A stretch of 64,000 nucleotides of DNA from Nitrobacter sp963807355 (GCA_963807355.1 CAWEBX010000012.1:1-64000); one strand, 5' to 3'. Shown: positions 1 to 10,923, counted from the first letter of the stretch. The notes: generated by a model from the sequence alone, not told the origin. Numbers and translations are program-made.

Positions 1-74
1 CCGTTCTGCGATTTACCGAATGCCGCCGGCGGACCCGTGAGCCCACGCTCCCGCGCACACCCGAAGGGTCGAAA

Positions 75-183
75 AGTGCTCGAAGTGCTCGATCCTATCT
101 TATCGATCGTCTAGGAGTCTCCCGAGTTTAAAACAGGCTTTTGCTAGACGGTCGATAAGATAGGATCGAGCACTTCGAGCACT
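75..183. repeat. 40-bp near-perfect inverted repeat with 29-bp loop
   Basis: The arms are 75-114 and 144-183. They match at 39 of 40 positions, with one mismatch near the inner end, and enclose a 29-bp spacer. The outer part of each arm is itself a tandem repeat of a 9-base unit (agtgctcga twice, 75-83 and 84-92). The structure lies about 40 bp beyond the stop codon of the minus-strand primase gene. It is far longer than a normal intrinsic terminator and has no T-run. It could be a replication or transfer site of the mobile element, a structured transcript end, or an element end; the sequence does not decide. Confidence 0.85.
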
Positions 184-221
184 AATTCTGTTGAAAGTTT
201 TTCGCTGCGCGCGCGTGCGTG

Positions 222-3097
222 TCAATGCGCGCGTGCGACGGAGAGAACGGTCGGCGTTCCCTGAGCCTTGATCTTGCCGCTCCTAAGCAACCGACGCATA
301 GCTTCGGCCAGTGCCCGCTCGTCGGCAACGACCTGTTTGGCCGCGAACACCTTCGGCGCATAATTCTGGGCGTCCTCGTTCGCGCTGACCGGCGCCGTCT
401 CGGCCTTCAGCAAATCCATGAACGTGGTATCGGCCAGATCGGCGAAAGGGTTGGCGACTTTCAGGCCGATGAAGGCCGGCCCCTGGTTCGTCTCCTTCGC
501 ATCGAAATCGCGCGCTTTCAGCTCGGCCGACAGTTGCTTGCTCGATCCGATGAAGGCGCGGGCGCTTTCCGCCCAGCCCTTCCACGACGCGAACAGAGCC
601 CCGTGCAGCGTTAGCGCCTGCGGATCGCGAACGCAGCACTCGTCGATCCAGCGGCCAATCGTATCCTCCTCTTGAAGATATTCGGCCGTGGCGTCCTCCA
701 CGCACTCCGGTGTCACCAGTCCCTCACGCTGCCAGATCACGCAGCCCTCGATCATCCACGCCAGGATGCCGCCCCACTCCGCCTTGAGCTTCGTAATCAG
801 ATCCTTGTCGCGCTTCGCCTTTGCAATCGTAACCGTGAACGGGATCAGCTTCATTCGCCGCCGGATCGCCTCGTCGACCGACTTCAGCCCCGGCTTGAAG
901 TTGCCGTAGACCATCAGCGTGAACTGCGGCATGAACTCAAAGAAGTCCTGCCGCATGAACCGCGCCTTGATCTTGTCGCCGCCGGTCATCGTCTTGATCT
1001 TCGCTTCGGCCCAGCGCCGTCCCTGCTCGGTCTCGGCCGCCGTCACCAACCGGGCGCCACGCAGCCCCGCCAAGTCGGTCGGATGCCGCTCCTGCCCGAT
1101 CCGGGTCTCCGTGAACGTGTCCATCGGCGCGCCGGTGTGATAGTCGCCCATCGCCCCGGTTATGGTCTCGATGAATACGCTCTTGCCGTTGCCGCCGCGG
1201 CCCCACAGGAACAGCAGGATCTGTTCACGGGTCGAGCCGGTCAGCGCGTAGCCGCAGCAGACTTGCAGGAAGCGGATCAGCTCCTTATCGCCAGCCGTCA
1301 CCGTGTTGAGGAAGTCCATCCAGAGCGGACACGGCCCGCCCGGTTTAGCCGCCGTCATCATCGTGCAGTAGTCGTCAGGCAACGCCGGCCTGATCTTGCC
1401 GGTTTTCAGATCGACCATGCCGCCGGGCGTGCAGAGCTTCCAGATGTCGGCATCCCATTGCTCCGCCGACCGCTGCCATGCGCTGGTCGTCCATGATCAG
1501 CCCCAGCACGCCCATCTTGGTCTTGTTGCTGGCAATCATCTTTTTTCTGTCGCCCTTCATGCCCACAGCCACTTCGCGGCAGATCGTCCGCGCCATGTTG
1601 AAGGTTTTGCGCTTACGGTCCTCGGCCCAACGCTGTCCGTCCCATAGATGCCACTTGCCCCACTGCGCCGTGTAGCGCACCTCATCACCGTGCCGCTCCG
1701 CGAATTCCAGCGCGATGGCGTCCTCCGAGAATGCCGGCGACGTGATGCTCTCGAAAGTCTGCACGCCGGTGATGCGCGCAAACAGCGTTTCCCAAGCCTC
1801 GTTGTCGAACGGCGCGGCATAGGCGTAGGCGTCGCCGTGGGCGCGGGAATAGATCTCGATCTGCTGGCCGTTGGTGTAGATGATCGCGCAATTCTTCGAC
1901 TGATAGTCGAGGCCCTCGATCGGATCGGCACACTCGGTGTCGTGGTATTTCAACGGATCCTTCTTGATGTCGGCGACAGTGAACGCATCGCCGCCGGGCG
2001 TGTACAGGACATGCTCGTCCGTCAGCGGCAGCCAGGTCCGCATCGCCGATCGTGGCTGATCCCGCGGCGATCGACTCGTCGTAGGCTTTCTCCGCCTTCT
2101 CGCGCGGGATGCCGCGTTTCACGGCCTTGGCGACGTGTTCGCCGCGGTAGGCCACCTTCGCCGCATCGCGCCGCTTGCAGAACTCCGGGTCGGCCTTGGC
2201 CTCGTCAACCAGAGCGTGGTACTGGTCTTCGGGCGCATGCTGGTTGGCGAACGCTACCAGATCGCGGGCGCACAGCATGCCGGTGCCGCCGACTACCTTG
2301 GACACCCGAGGAAGCCGGCTGATGCCGTCGTCGATCACGGCCTGGCCCTCGTAAGACAGCCGTTCCGGCGAGCCGACGCAGGCGTCGATCGGGCCGCGCA
2401 CCAGCGCGTCGCCGCGCTTCGACAGCATCAACCATCCCGCTCCCTTGTCCTTGCCGCGGACCCAGGCCAGCCGCATCAACGCCTTGAGGCAGGCGTCCGA
2501 GAGCGACGGGTCGTCGATGACGACGTAACAGTGCTCGCCGGCTTTGAGCTTCTGCTTGGTCTTTGGATTGATCACGCTCGCCGAGGCGGACGGCCGCGTC
2601 AGGACAGCGACCTCCGCAAACGGCGGATAAAGCTCGCTCAGGATTTCGGGCAATCCTTCGATGTCGTCGCCGTCGAGCAACAGCAGGCCGAGACCGGGCC
2701 AGCCGAAATAATCGAGTGAGCGCGGAATGGCCGTGATGTTGCCCTTGGCGTGCTGAGCCTTGGTGACGATGGTGCCCGTTATGGTGCCGTTCAGCGGCAC
2801 CCCGAGGCCGATCGCCTGCTTGGACGACAACTTGTCGATCACTTGCCCGACTGTCGCGAGTATCGATGGGCCAGTCACACCGGCAGCGGGGATCTCGCAG
2901 ACATAATAGCCGCCTGACGAGAACTGCGTGCCCGACAGCGTCTCCAGGTCGCCGTCAGGCTTGCGCTTGTAGTGCTTGGACAGGCGGCGGTTGCTGACAA
3001 ACGCCGTGAAGCGGACGAGCGGGCCATCTTCGATGCCGTTCCTGGCGTCTGCGGAATCGGCGCCGCCCGATTTATCGGGATTTACGAAGTCGTCCAT
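222..3097 (-). pseudogene. P4-like phage/plasmid primase-helicase, frameshifted twice
   Basis: Three consecutive reading frames together give one protein of about 950 residues. Segment 1 (3097 to about 2050) is the N-terminal, probably primase-type part. Segment 2 (about 2045 to 1470) carries the region typical of D5/P4 primases before the helicase. Segment 3 (about 1470 to 222) is a superfamily 3 helicase domain with a Walker A motif (GRGGNGKS, near 1200) and the family's conserved NFKPG and RRRM stretches. Shifts lie near 2045 and 1470. Such proteins start replication of satellite phages and integrative elements. The start at 3097 overlaps the preceding small gene by 16 bp. As read, no full-length product is made; two sequencing errors are the alternative explanation. 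Confidence 0.85.
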
Positions 3098-3309
3098 CGG
3101 GCATCCTCTTTCAGCTCGGTGGCGTTCGTGCCGACACGACCTGCGGGCGTCAGCCCGTCGACGGATACGGCAGACGACGACCCCTCGACAAAGGCCCATC
3201 GTGTCCCGTCGTCGTGCTCCACGAGATTCGTGATCGCGACCGGCTGCGGGAACACCAGTTGCCCCGACAACTCGACCCACACATTGTCGCCGACCCGAAA
3301 CATGTTCAT
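3082..3309 (-). CDS. small hypothetical protein of the primase operon (75 aa)
   Basis: A short acidic protein with no recognised family. Its start overlaps the stop of the upstream gene by 4 bp (3306-3309, ATGA), and its end overlaps the primase start at 3097, so it looks translationally coupled within the element's operon. Genes of this size and place are usual between AlpA regulators and primases of integrative elements. No function can be assigned. Confidence 0.6.
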   Translation of the reverse strand: MNMFRVGDNVWVELSGQLVFPQPVAITNLVEHDDGTRWAFVEGSSSAVSVDGLTPAGRVGTNATELKEDARWTTS

Positions 3310-3714
3310 GACTGCCACCCGACATTGATTTCGAACACCACCTGCGCGAGCCGTTCCGACGTTTCGGTGAGCGGCCACGGCGGCAGCGGCGCGTAGATGC
3401 GCGTCATCGCGCGGTCACCCGGCGCGAGCTGCCGGACGACGACCAGCCACCAAAGCCGTCGGCACCGGCCTGGGTGCCTCGGCACTGTCGAACACTGCGA
3501 TCTCGTTGGCTGTCGCCAGCCGCATCCGGTGATTACGGGTTGGGTTGGCTTTAAAAAACGCGGAGTCCTCGGCCGAACCGACGCCGCGGCGCTCGTCCTT
3601 GCGCATCGCGCGCACAAGCCTGCGCCCGCCGGCGCGATCAAGTGGCATCCGAGTCATCGTTGCGTCGAAAGCATTCGCGGCGTCGCTGAACTTGTCCTTA
3701 TCGGCTGCGATCAT
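3306..3714 (-). pseudogene. hypothetical element protein, one frameshift
   Basis: The 5' part (3714 to about 3440) and the 3' part (about 3440 to 3306) are open in different frames and join into one protein of about 135 residues. The start overlaps the upstream stop by 4 bp (3711-3714) and the end overlaps the next start by 4 bp, so the original gene limits are clear. The single frameshift is near 3440. No family is recognised. Operon position suggests an accessory role in the mobile element. Confidence 0.55.
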
Positions 3715-4157
3715 GCTGCACCCCGCCGCTTTCTCGCCGCCTCGTGCAGCGTGCTGAGGCTGTCGCGTGATGGCGATGGTGGTGTTGGCGGTGGTGGTAG
3801 TGGTGGTGCTGAAGGTAAAGATGCAGACGCAGATGGCGGCGCTGCCTGCGCAACTTCTTCGCGACGTCGCTCCTTTCTGAACTTCCTGATCCAGTTGGGG
3901 CGCGCCTGTGCGCTCGTGACGTCGGCCTCGTCGAACAACCCCGCCGGGTTGCTGTCCAGATCAACCCGCGCCGAGCCGAGCCGAATGGCGTTCAGATAGC
4001 CGGGATTGTTGACATAGGGCCGGAACGCCAGTCGGAGGACCTTGGGCTGCTTAGGGGTCTTCGGCCGGAACGGCGGCTCGCAATGCGTTCGAAGCATCGA
4101 CAGCGGCCCGCCGTCCCAATCGAATTTTGGGGTCTCTTTGGTTTTGATGTTCATCAC
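3711..4157 (-). CDS. hypothetical element protein with proline/serine-rich tail (148 aa)
   Basis: The N-terminal two thirds is a compact domain with no family I recognise. The C-terminal third (about residues 105-135) is a low-complexity run rich in proline, alanine and serine, seen in the DNA as GT/GG repeats at 3770-3830. It overlaps the AlpA-type gene by 4 bp at its start and the next gene by 4 bp at its end, consistent with coupled translation. Function unknown. Confidence 0.6.
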   Translation of the reverse strand: MMNIKTKETPKFDWDGGPLSMLRTHCEPPFRPKTPKQPKVLRLAFRPYVNNPGYLNAIRLGSARVDLDSNPAGLFDEADVTSAQARPNWIRKFRKERRREEVAQAAPPSASASLPSAPPLPPPPTPPSPSRDSLSTLHEAARKRRGAA

Positions 4158-4567
4158 GCCCGCGCCTCGACCACGCGGCGCTTGGCGAACTTGGCCCCGG
4201 CGCGCGCGGAGGCTTTCGGTTTAGCCCCCTGCGTCTCCTGTGCCGCTCGACGTTGCTTGAGATTGCCGATCGCGCGGCGCGGCCGCGCTTCCAGCCACGC
4301 GAAAACTTCAGAGGCGATCCACGCCACTCGGGAAGTCCGGCCTCCAGCCGGTCCAAGTTCGATCGGATGCGGGAAGCCGGCCGTCATCATCCAACCCCAG
4401 ACGGTGCTGTAACTGGGGTTGCCGCACAGTTCGAGCAGTTGAACTTTGTTCAGGAGAAACTGGTCTGGCTTGATCGCATCGGCCTTCAGCCGCCGCTTGA
4501 TGCCCGGTTTGCCCGGCTCCGCGGCAACTTCAAGATCGTCATCGACAGCAGAAACAGACACACCCAT
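4154..4567 (-). CDS. AlpA-family element regulator (137 aa)
   Basis: The central part (about residues 38-95) has the layout of AlpA / MerR-like excisionase regulators: a helix-turn-helix segment recognising a site (LLELCGNPSYSTVWGW), then a wing with the proline-x-P-I motif (FPHPIELGP), an arginine in the TSRVAW stretch, and a closing helix (EVFAWLEAR). In P4-like and ICE-like elements, AlpA proteins activate the integrase gene or act as excisionase. The tail is lysine/arginine-rich. It heads the minus-strand operon leading to the primase. No integrase is adjacent; the only one in the window is at 55.9 kb. Confidence 0.75.
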   Translation of the reverse strand: MGVSVSAVDDDLEVAAEPGKPGIKRRLKADAIKPDQFLLNKVQLLELCGNPSYSTVWGWMMTAGFPHPIELGPAGGRTSRVAWIASEVFAWLEARPRRAIGNLKQRRAAQETQGAKPKASARAGAKFAKRRVVEARA

Positions 4568-5277
4568 AGCTCACCCCGGCGGCCCAAAGGGCTCGCGCTC
4601 GACGACCGGGGGTCCGCCCGATCAGGGTGAGTCAGTGAAACCAGCACTCCGGCGTTTACAGTCCCGCCGCTGGCTTATGGACGCCCAGTGGGATTTTGAT
4701 CCGGGCTCATCCAGGCGAATTTAAATCAAACTTCACTTGCGGAACTGACGAAGCCGCCACGCGCCCGCGTATTTTCGCCTTGCCTCGGACGGTGTCTCAG
4801 CTTCTTAAGTATTCGATCTCGCGCGAGCTGTCCACATGCCAATCGGGATGTGATCGCGCAGGATCCGCCGTCAAAAAAGACAGCATCGGTTGTTAGACGG
4901 CCGTTAGACCGTCACCGCTCCGATCAAAGAAACCACTGGGAGAGAGGGACATCTGTGCTGTTTATCTTTAACAGCGGGTTAAGAACGGCAAGTTGGCGGA
5001 TCTTGCCTGAGCCGGCTTTCCGCTCAGGCGCACGTTAAAATCTCGGGTTGCCCAGATACTTGCCACGAGTGCGTTAACCACCTTTGTTAACCGGAGCGCA
5101 CGACGCGCAGAAGTTGTTTTGGTCTCTTCAATTCATAGGTTATTAAGGCTGTCGGCGGCAGTTTTTGCCGGGCGGGATCAATAGACTGGGCCAAGGCTCG
5201 ATCGTCACGGGAGGAATGCCGGAAGGCATTCGACGATCCGAAGCTGAATTAAAGGCGCTTTCTGTCAGGAACACAGC
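4568..5277. other. intergenic region between the element operon and fliO
   Basis: These 710 bases separate the minus-strand AlpA operon from plus-strand fliO. I see no convincing coding sequence, RNA gene or strong promoter. The region should carry promoters for both directions. It is also where the host flagellar sequence meets the mobile-element sequence, but I cannot place the exact junction. Confidence 0.5.
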
Positions 5278-6162
5278 ATGCAGGCAGTCACATTCGTCAT
5301 CGCATTCATTGTGGTCCTGGCGCTGATCGCCGGGGCCGCCTGGCTCGTGCGGCGATTCGCGGGAGATCGTCTCGGCGTCAATGCCAATCGCGGACGCATG
5401 CCCCGTCTGGCGGTGATCGATGCCGCCGCAGTCGACGGACGTCGGCGGCTGGTTCTGGTGCGCCGCGACAATGTCGAGCACCTGCTGATGATCGGAGGAC
5501 CGACCGACATTGTCGTGGAGCACAACATCGTTCGCGCCGCCAGCCCCGGACGCGATCAGGCTCCGCAACGCCCGCTATCGAACGTTGAAATGCCGAGACT
5601 GCCACCGCTAGCCGAGACTGGCTGGATGGAGTCCGACGGCACTCGCTCCGATCCGCCCGGCCATCCCGAGCCTCCAATCCCGGAATCGCCTCCCCCGGCC
5701 CGCCCGCCCTTCGCCGATGCCCCACGCCGGCCGGTTGCCGCCGAGCGCCGCAGCGATCCGTTGGCCGGTTTCACGCCCGAGCCCATGAGCCGAACCGACA
5801 TTCGCGGCGCCCGTCCGGCGCGACAGGAACCGGTGATGCCGCCGCGTCCAGCACCGCCTCCTGCGCCGACGCCCTCACCGTCTCCCTCTGCCTCCAACGC
5901 GGATCAAAATCTCGCGGAGATGGCGCAACGTCTCGAGGCCGCACTCCGGCGCCCGACGGGCGACAGCAAGCCTTCGGCCGCGGCGCCCGCGACCTCCGAA
6001 CCACCGCCTCGTCCGCGCAGTACGGAGGCTACACCCGGTCCCGCATCCCGTAGCGAATCGTCAGGGGCACCGCCGGTCGCGCCGCCCGGTCCGAAATCCG
6101 GGTTCGAGCACCTTGAGAACGAGATGGCGTCTCTGCTCGGGCGCTCGAAGTCCCCTTCGTGA
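5278..6162 (+). CDS. fliO: flagellar biosynthesis protein FliO (294 aa)
   Basis: FliO assists assembly of the FliP/FliQ/FliR export gate in the inner membrane. The protein has one N-terminal membrane helix (residues about 4-24), then the conserved FliO cytoplasmic core (about 35-85, with RLAVIDAAAVDGRRRLVLVRRD and the IGG-PTDIVVE segment). A long tail rich in proline, alanine and arginine follows (about 100-290), typical of this order and longer than in enterobacteria. The stop overlaps the GTG start of fliP by 4 bp. It is intact, in contrast to its surroundings. Its left neighbour is a mobile-element operon instead of flagellar genes. Confidence 0.9.
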   Translation: MQAVTFVIAFIVVLALIAGAAWLVRRFAGDRLGVNANRGRMPRLAVIDAAAVDGRRRLVLVRRDNVEHLLMIGGPTDIVVEHNIVRAASPGRDQAPQRPLSNVEMPRLPPLAETGWMESDGTRSDPPGHPEPPIPESPPPARPPFADAPRRPVAAERRSDPLAGFTPEPMSRTDIRGARPARQEPVMPPRPAPPPAPTPSPSPSASNADQNLAEMAQRLEAALRRPTGDSKPSAAAPATSEPPPRPRSTEATPGPASRSESSGAPPVAPPGPKSGFEHLENEMASLLGRSKSPS

Positions 6163-6914
6163 GTGCGGCGACCCACCCGCGTAGAGTTTCATTCCTTCTC
6201 ATTCTGATAGCCACCGGATCGCTCACCGATCCGGCGTTCGCGCAGGATATCAGCATCAATCTTGGCGGTGCCGGCAACGGCGGCGTGAGCGAGCGTGCGA
6301 TCCAGCTGATCGCGCTGCTCACCGTGTTGTCGATTGCACCGTCGATTTTGATCATGATGACGTCGTTCACGCGCATCGTGGTGGTGCTTTCACTGCTGCG
6401 TACCGCGCTAGGCACCGCGACCGCACCGCCCAACTCCGTCATCATCGCGCTTGCGATGTTCCTCACCGCCTTCGTAATGGGACCAACGCTGCAGAAATCC
6501 TACGACGATGGCATCAAGCCGCTGGTCGCGAACGAAATCACGGTTGAGGACGCTTTGCAGCGCGCTTCCGTTCCACTGCGCGGCTTCATGCAGAAGAACG
6601 TGCGGGAAAAGGATCTCAAGCTGTTCATGGATCTGTCCGGCGAGCAGCCACCGGGTACGCCCGCTGAACTCTCGTTGCGCATTTTGATGCCGGCCTTCAT
6701 GATCTCCGAACTGAAGCGCGCCTTCGAGATCGGATTTCTGCTTTTCCTGCCGTTCCTGATCATCGATCTAGTGGTGGCATCGGTCTTGATGTCGATGGGC
6801 ATGATGATGCTGCCGCCCGTCGTTGTGTCGCTGCCGTTCAAGCTGATCTTCTTCGTGCTGGTCGACGGCTGGGCGCTGGTGGCCGGCAGTCTCGTGCAGA
6901 GCTACGGGACTTAA
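6159..6914 (+). CDS. fliP: flagellar export gate protein FliP (251 aa)
   Basis: FliP is the main subunit of the export gate of the flagellar type III secretion system in the inner membrane. The sequence shows a cleavable signal (residues 1 to about 28), then the conserved FliP body with MTSFTRIVVVLSLLR (about 67-81), P-x-N-S, the IL-PAFMISELKRAF stretch, and the C-terminal helices with MGMMMLPP and KLIFFVLVDGW. Length is normal. The GTG start overlaps the fliO stop. No fliQ or fliR follows; the next gene is an unrelated porin pseudogene on the other strand. Confidence 0.95.
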   Translation: MSAATHPRRVSFLLILIATGSLTDPAFAQDISINLGGAGNGGVSERAIQLIALLTVLSIAPSILIMMTSFTRIVVVLSLLRTALGTATAPPNSVIIALAMFLTAFVMGPTLQKSYDDGIKPLVANEITVEDALQRASVPLRGFMQKNVREKDLKLFMDLSGEQPPGTPAELSLRILMPAFMISELKRAFEIGFLLFLPFLIIDLVVASVLMSMGMMMLPPVVVSLPFKLIFFVLVDGWALVAGSLVQSYGT

Positions 6915-7001
6915 AGCGGTACGCGCTCTGGTGTTTGATGCCAGACTTGATCGCCTACTCTTTCCTCAATCGAGGAATGCTAGGGACGACCACACGGCCG
7001 A

Positions 7002-7055
7002 AAAAAATAGGTGCCGGCCCACAGGGATATCGATATCTGCTGTTGGGGCCGGCAC
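7002..7055 (-). terminator. intrinsic terminator downstream of porin copy A
   Basis: On the minus strand a 10-bp GC-rich perfect stem (arms 7055-7046 and 7020-7011) with a 25-base loop, which holds a small atatcgatat palindrome, is followed by a run of seven T. This fits a rho-independent terminator for the minus-strand porin gene ending at 7061. It may also limit transcription leaving fliP. Confidence 0.7.
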
Positions 7056-7060
7056 GGTCT

Positions 7061-8628
7061 TTAGAAGAACAAACTCGTCTGGAGATAGCCATAGAAAGTG
7101 TCGGCTGTGGGAGGCGCGTTGGGGGCGTCCTGCAGAAATCTGCCTTTGATCAGGTAGGTGATCCCGGTATCGAGCAGCACGGCCTCCGGGATGATCCAGT
7201 ATCGCAGGCGAGTCTCGATCTGCTGACCGGCGAAGTTGCCGGATCGACCGGTACGGTCCCGTACCCCTGTCGTGGCGAAGGAGTCGGTCGCGTCCGCCAG
7301 GAAGAGCGGGCGGTAGGTGACGAAGGCATCCCAGATCGGGCTCGGCGTGACCTCGAGGCGTACCCCCGGCGAGATCAGGTTGGACCGCTGCACCGCGCCG
7401 TAAAGGCTGGTCGGGCCGAATTCCCAGCGCCGGGCGCCGAACAGGGTGTCGAAACGGGTGAAGGTGGCAGGGTTGGCGCTGTCGCCGCTGGCTTGATCGT
7501 ATTGAAACGAGACCCGCGGCAGCCACGCCGTATTGAAGGTGTAGCCCGCCCACGCATGGAACAAGTAGGCCGAGACATGGAGGTCGCGCCTGTCGGTGAT
7601 GGCGGCCGTCTCCGGGCGCGACCCGCCTGGTAAGCCGTCTCGACCTCCCAGTCGAACTGCGCAGGCTTCGGCGCCCGCCATAGCCGGAAGCCCGGGGTGA
7701 ACAGGCGACGGTTGCGGGTCTGCATCGCTCGCAGGCCTGACCCGGTATCGTCCTCGCAGAGGCCATAGCCATAGAGCTCTAACGTTCCGCCGAATACGTT
7801 CGCGAAGGTATAGGAACTGCCGTAAAATTGCAGATCCAGGTTCTCCTCATCCAACACGATCGCATCGTCGAGGATGCCGGGCACGTCGCTGGGCAACCGG
7901 TTGTGCGGCATGGCCCAGAACACGGTCATCTGATCCTTGTTCTTGCCCTGCCAGTCGAAGGACGCACCGGTGAAGGCATTGATGGTGTTACGGTAGTCGT
8001 TACGCGCCATGAGGCGGCGTGAGCCGACGTCCTTCGTGAACCGGCCGGTGGTGAGGCTGCTATTCGAACCATTGCCCGTTTCGTCGGAGAGATCGAACTT
8101 GAGATAGGCCTGGGTGAGCTCGAGGGCGTTCACCTCCGTGGTGGAGGCCGACGAGTTCGGTTTCTGCAAGTAGCCGCGGCTGTCGAACACCTCGCCGCCG
8201 ATCTTGATCTTGTGGCCGGTATCGTACTCGGCGAAAATGTTGGTGCGGAATGCGGCGAAGATGTCGTCGCGCGCGGCAGGCGCCGGACGGAACTGGTTGT
8301 TGATCCCTTCGATGCGGGACCGGAAACTGCCGCCGATCTTGAGATTGTCGGGTCGTCCGAGTGCGTCCTAGAGCGAGAACGCCGGCTTCGGCGTGATCGC
8401 CTTGAAGTAAGGCCACGTCAGCGCCTGAACCTGGGCTTCCGACCAATCCTGAGCATAAGCATTCGCCCAGCTCGGGGCGAGTGGGGCATAGTCCTGCCTT
8501 CCCTGCGCCTGCCGCGCGGCTTGGGACTGTGCCTGCGCCGGATTCGATGGGATGGCGACAAGCAGGCCGGTGGACAGGAAAACCAGCCCTACTGTCGAGC
8601 CGAGGAAAAAACTCTTCATATAATTCAT
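7061..8628 (-). pseudogene. alginate-export-type outer membrane porin, copy A (broken)
   Basis: The product would be an outer membrane beta-barrel of the alginate export (AlgE-like) family. It has a signal peptide (residues 1 to about 31, ending in QAQ) and the family stretch GRFTKDVGSRRLMARNDYRNT. The barrel ends in a C-terminal double phenylalanine. Two lesions break it: an in-frame TAG at 8368-8370, where copy B has a tyrosine codon (TAC), and a frameshift near 7625. Copies B (9392-10923) and C (34376-35377) are close relatives. The upstream 250 bp also matches that of copy B, so A and B look like a tandem duplication of gene plus promoter. Confidence 0.85.
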
Positions 8629-9391
8629 ATCACCCCCAATGTTGCTCTGTCATGCGGGTTCGGATCCCGCTGAGCCGCAACATTCGAAAAACGTTTCGCG
8701 CAGTCGTTGGCTGACTGCAGCCGTCCGCGCATGCCGGGGCGCTCCTCATTAACGAGGAACGCGCGCGACCACTCCAGAACAGCGATCATCTAAAAACAGG
8801 ACAACTCGGGATGCCCCCGGCCGATAGCCTATCGATATGTTTCTCGCTATACATCGTATAGTGCGGTGTCAACATGCAGACGCATCAAACAAGAGATAAA
8901 TGAGAAGAAAGAAGGTCTTAAGTGAAGTAGATTGCACAAAACTCTGCGTCACCTTGCGGTTTCGCTTAAAACATCAATTAAAAGCAGGCTCTGATGCGGG
9001 CTGTCATCGCTTTGTCAAAGGGCGCGTTCGATAATTGTCGATTTTCGAACGAGTGCTCGGCGCGGTTGAAGTCCACGCATCAAACAAGAGATATCAACGC
9101 ATGAGCGCGAGCAGGTACGGCGCGGGGCTCGAAAGATGCGAGCGACGCCTCGAACTCTCCTTTAATATTCTCGCGCGGAATCAACTCGCGACGGCTCGCG
9201 CGTCAGGCCCGGGGGTCGGGTCCCTTGGCGTGGTATCGTCATGTCGCCACCACGCCGGGGATTGAACAGGGTGATAAGGGAATTCACCAGGCAACCGCCG
9301 AAGACCACCCAGCAGCTATTCCGTCGCCTGAGACAGCGTCACAAGTGGTGCCAACACCCACAGGCACATCTGCCATTGGTTGGAAGGGCTT
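8629..9391. repeat. spacer between porin copies with duplicated upstream region
   Basis: Bases 8629-8895 align with 10924-11185 upstream of copy B. Shared features are a CGCTGAGCCGCAACATTCG block, inverted ctcatta-acgag motifs, and an AT-rich palindromic stretch. The 16-mer gcatcaaacaagagat occurs near 8884 and 9077, and again near 11397. I see no gene here. The block next to the gene probably holds its promoter; the 16-mers may be regulator sites or recombination scars. Confidence 0.65.
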
Positions 9392-10923
9392 CTAAAAGAA
9401 GACAGTTGCGGCGAGATAGCCGTAGGCGGTGTCGGGCGTGTCCGGCGCGTTGGGAGCGTCCAGCAGGAACCTGCCTTTGAACAGGTAGGCAGCGCCGGTT
9501 TCGAACATCATGGCATCGGGGACGACCCAGTATCGCAGGCGAGCCTCAACCTGATGGCCGGCGAAGTTACCGGATCGGCCGGTACGGTCCCGTACCTGCG
9601 TGAGGGCGAAGCTGTCGGTGCGATCCGCCAGGAAAAGTGTGCGGTAGGCGACGAAGGCATCCCAGATCGGGCTCGGCGTGACCTCGAAGCGTATCGCCGG
9701 TGAGATCATGTTCGACCGCTGCAGCGGTCCGTAGATGCTGGGCGGGTTGTATTCGCGCCGGACGCCGAACAGCGTGTCGAAACGGGTGAAGGTATTCGGG
9801 TTGCTGCTGTCGCCGCTGGCATGATCGTATTGCAGCGCGACCCGCGGCAGCCAGGGCGCAGCGAAGGTGTAGCCCGCCTCGCCATGGAAGAAGTAGGCCG
9901 AGACGCTGAGGTCGCGGGTGTCGGTGATGGCGGTCGTCTCCCGGACGAGACCCGTCTGGTAGATCGCCTCGAAATCGTAGTCCCACTCCCCGGGCTTTTT
10001 TCCCCGCGCCAGCCGGACGCCGGGGGTAAACAGGCGACGGTTCCGGGTCTGCACCGATTGCGGACCCGTTCCGGTATCCTGCTCGTACAGGCCGTAGCCA
10101 TAGACCTCCAATGATCCGCCAAACACCTTCGCGAAGGTATAGGAACCGCCGAACAGTTGCAGGTCCGGGCTCTCCCGGTCGAACTCGATCGTATTGTTGC
10201 GGATGCCGCGCGTGTCATCGGCCAACCGCGTCTGCGGCATGGTCCAGAGCAGGGTCATCTGATCCTTGTTCGCGCCCTTCCAGTCGTAAGACAGGCCGGT
10301 GAAGGAGTTCAAGTGTTGCGGAACAGGTTACGCGCCACGAGGCGGCGTGAGCCGATGTCCTTCGTGAACCGGCCGGCGGTGAGGCTGCTCCTCGAGCCAT
10401 CTTGCACGGCGCCGGAGAGATCGACGTTGAGATAGGCCTGGCCGAGTTGGAGGGCATCCACGTCCGTGGTGGAGATCGCCGAGTTTCGCGGCTCGCCGTA
10501 GCCGCGGCTATCGAACAGCTCCGCGCCGATCTTCACCGTGCCGAGATTGTACTCGGCGAAAATGTTGGTGAAGAACGAGGCCAAATAGTCGTTCCGCGCG
10601 GCAGGCGCCGGGCGGAACTGGTTAACGAGCCCCTCGCCACGGGAGCAAATCGAGCCGTTGATCGTGAGATTGTCAGGTCGTCCGAGCGCGTCGTAGAGCG
10701 AGAACACCGGCGTTGACGTGGTCGCCTTGAACTGAGGCCAGGTTTGCGGCTTCGCTTCAGTCTGAGCATCTCCGTTCTGGGCTATGGCATGGCCATGGCC
10801 AGGACCCTGGCCTTCGTCGCCCTGTGCATGCGCAAGATTCGGAGGGACGGCGACAAGCAGGACGGTGGACAGGAAAACCAGTCCTACCGTCGAGCCGAGG
10901 AAAGAACTCTTCATCAAATTCAT
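9392..10923 (-). pseudogene. alginate-export-type porin, copy B (one frameshift)
   Basis: This is the best preserved of three copies: about 510 residues with a signal peptide (to about residue 31), a histidine/glycine-rich linker, and the same barrel motifs as copy A, ending in VFF. A single-base deletion near 10312 shifts the frame just after the RNLFRNT motif. The 3' part is then open from a TTG to 9392. It could be functional if that base is a sequencing error. No hairpin terminator follows it, unlike copy A. The substrate is unknown; family members export polysaccharide or act as general porins. Confidence 0.8.

Noticed and set aside
672..1496. Long plus-strand open frame (274 codons) over the primase gene
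   Set aside because: It is antisense to the helicase domain, has no family features, and is arginine/histidine/leucine-rich as expected from GC-rich antisense reading.
3770..3830. GT/GG-rich repetitive stretch resembling a simple repeat
   Set aside because: It is the coding sequence for the proline-rich tail of the protein at 3711-4157, not a separate repeat element.
6095..6125. A gggttcgagca word resembling a tRNA T-loop
   Set aside because: It lies inside fliO coding sequence and has no matching acceptor or anticodon stems.
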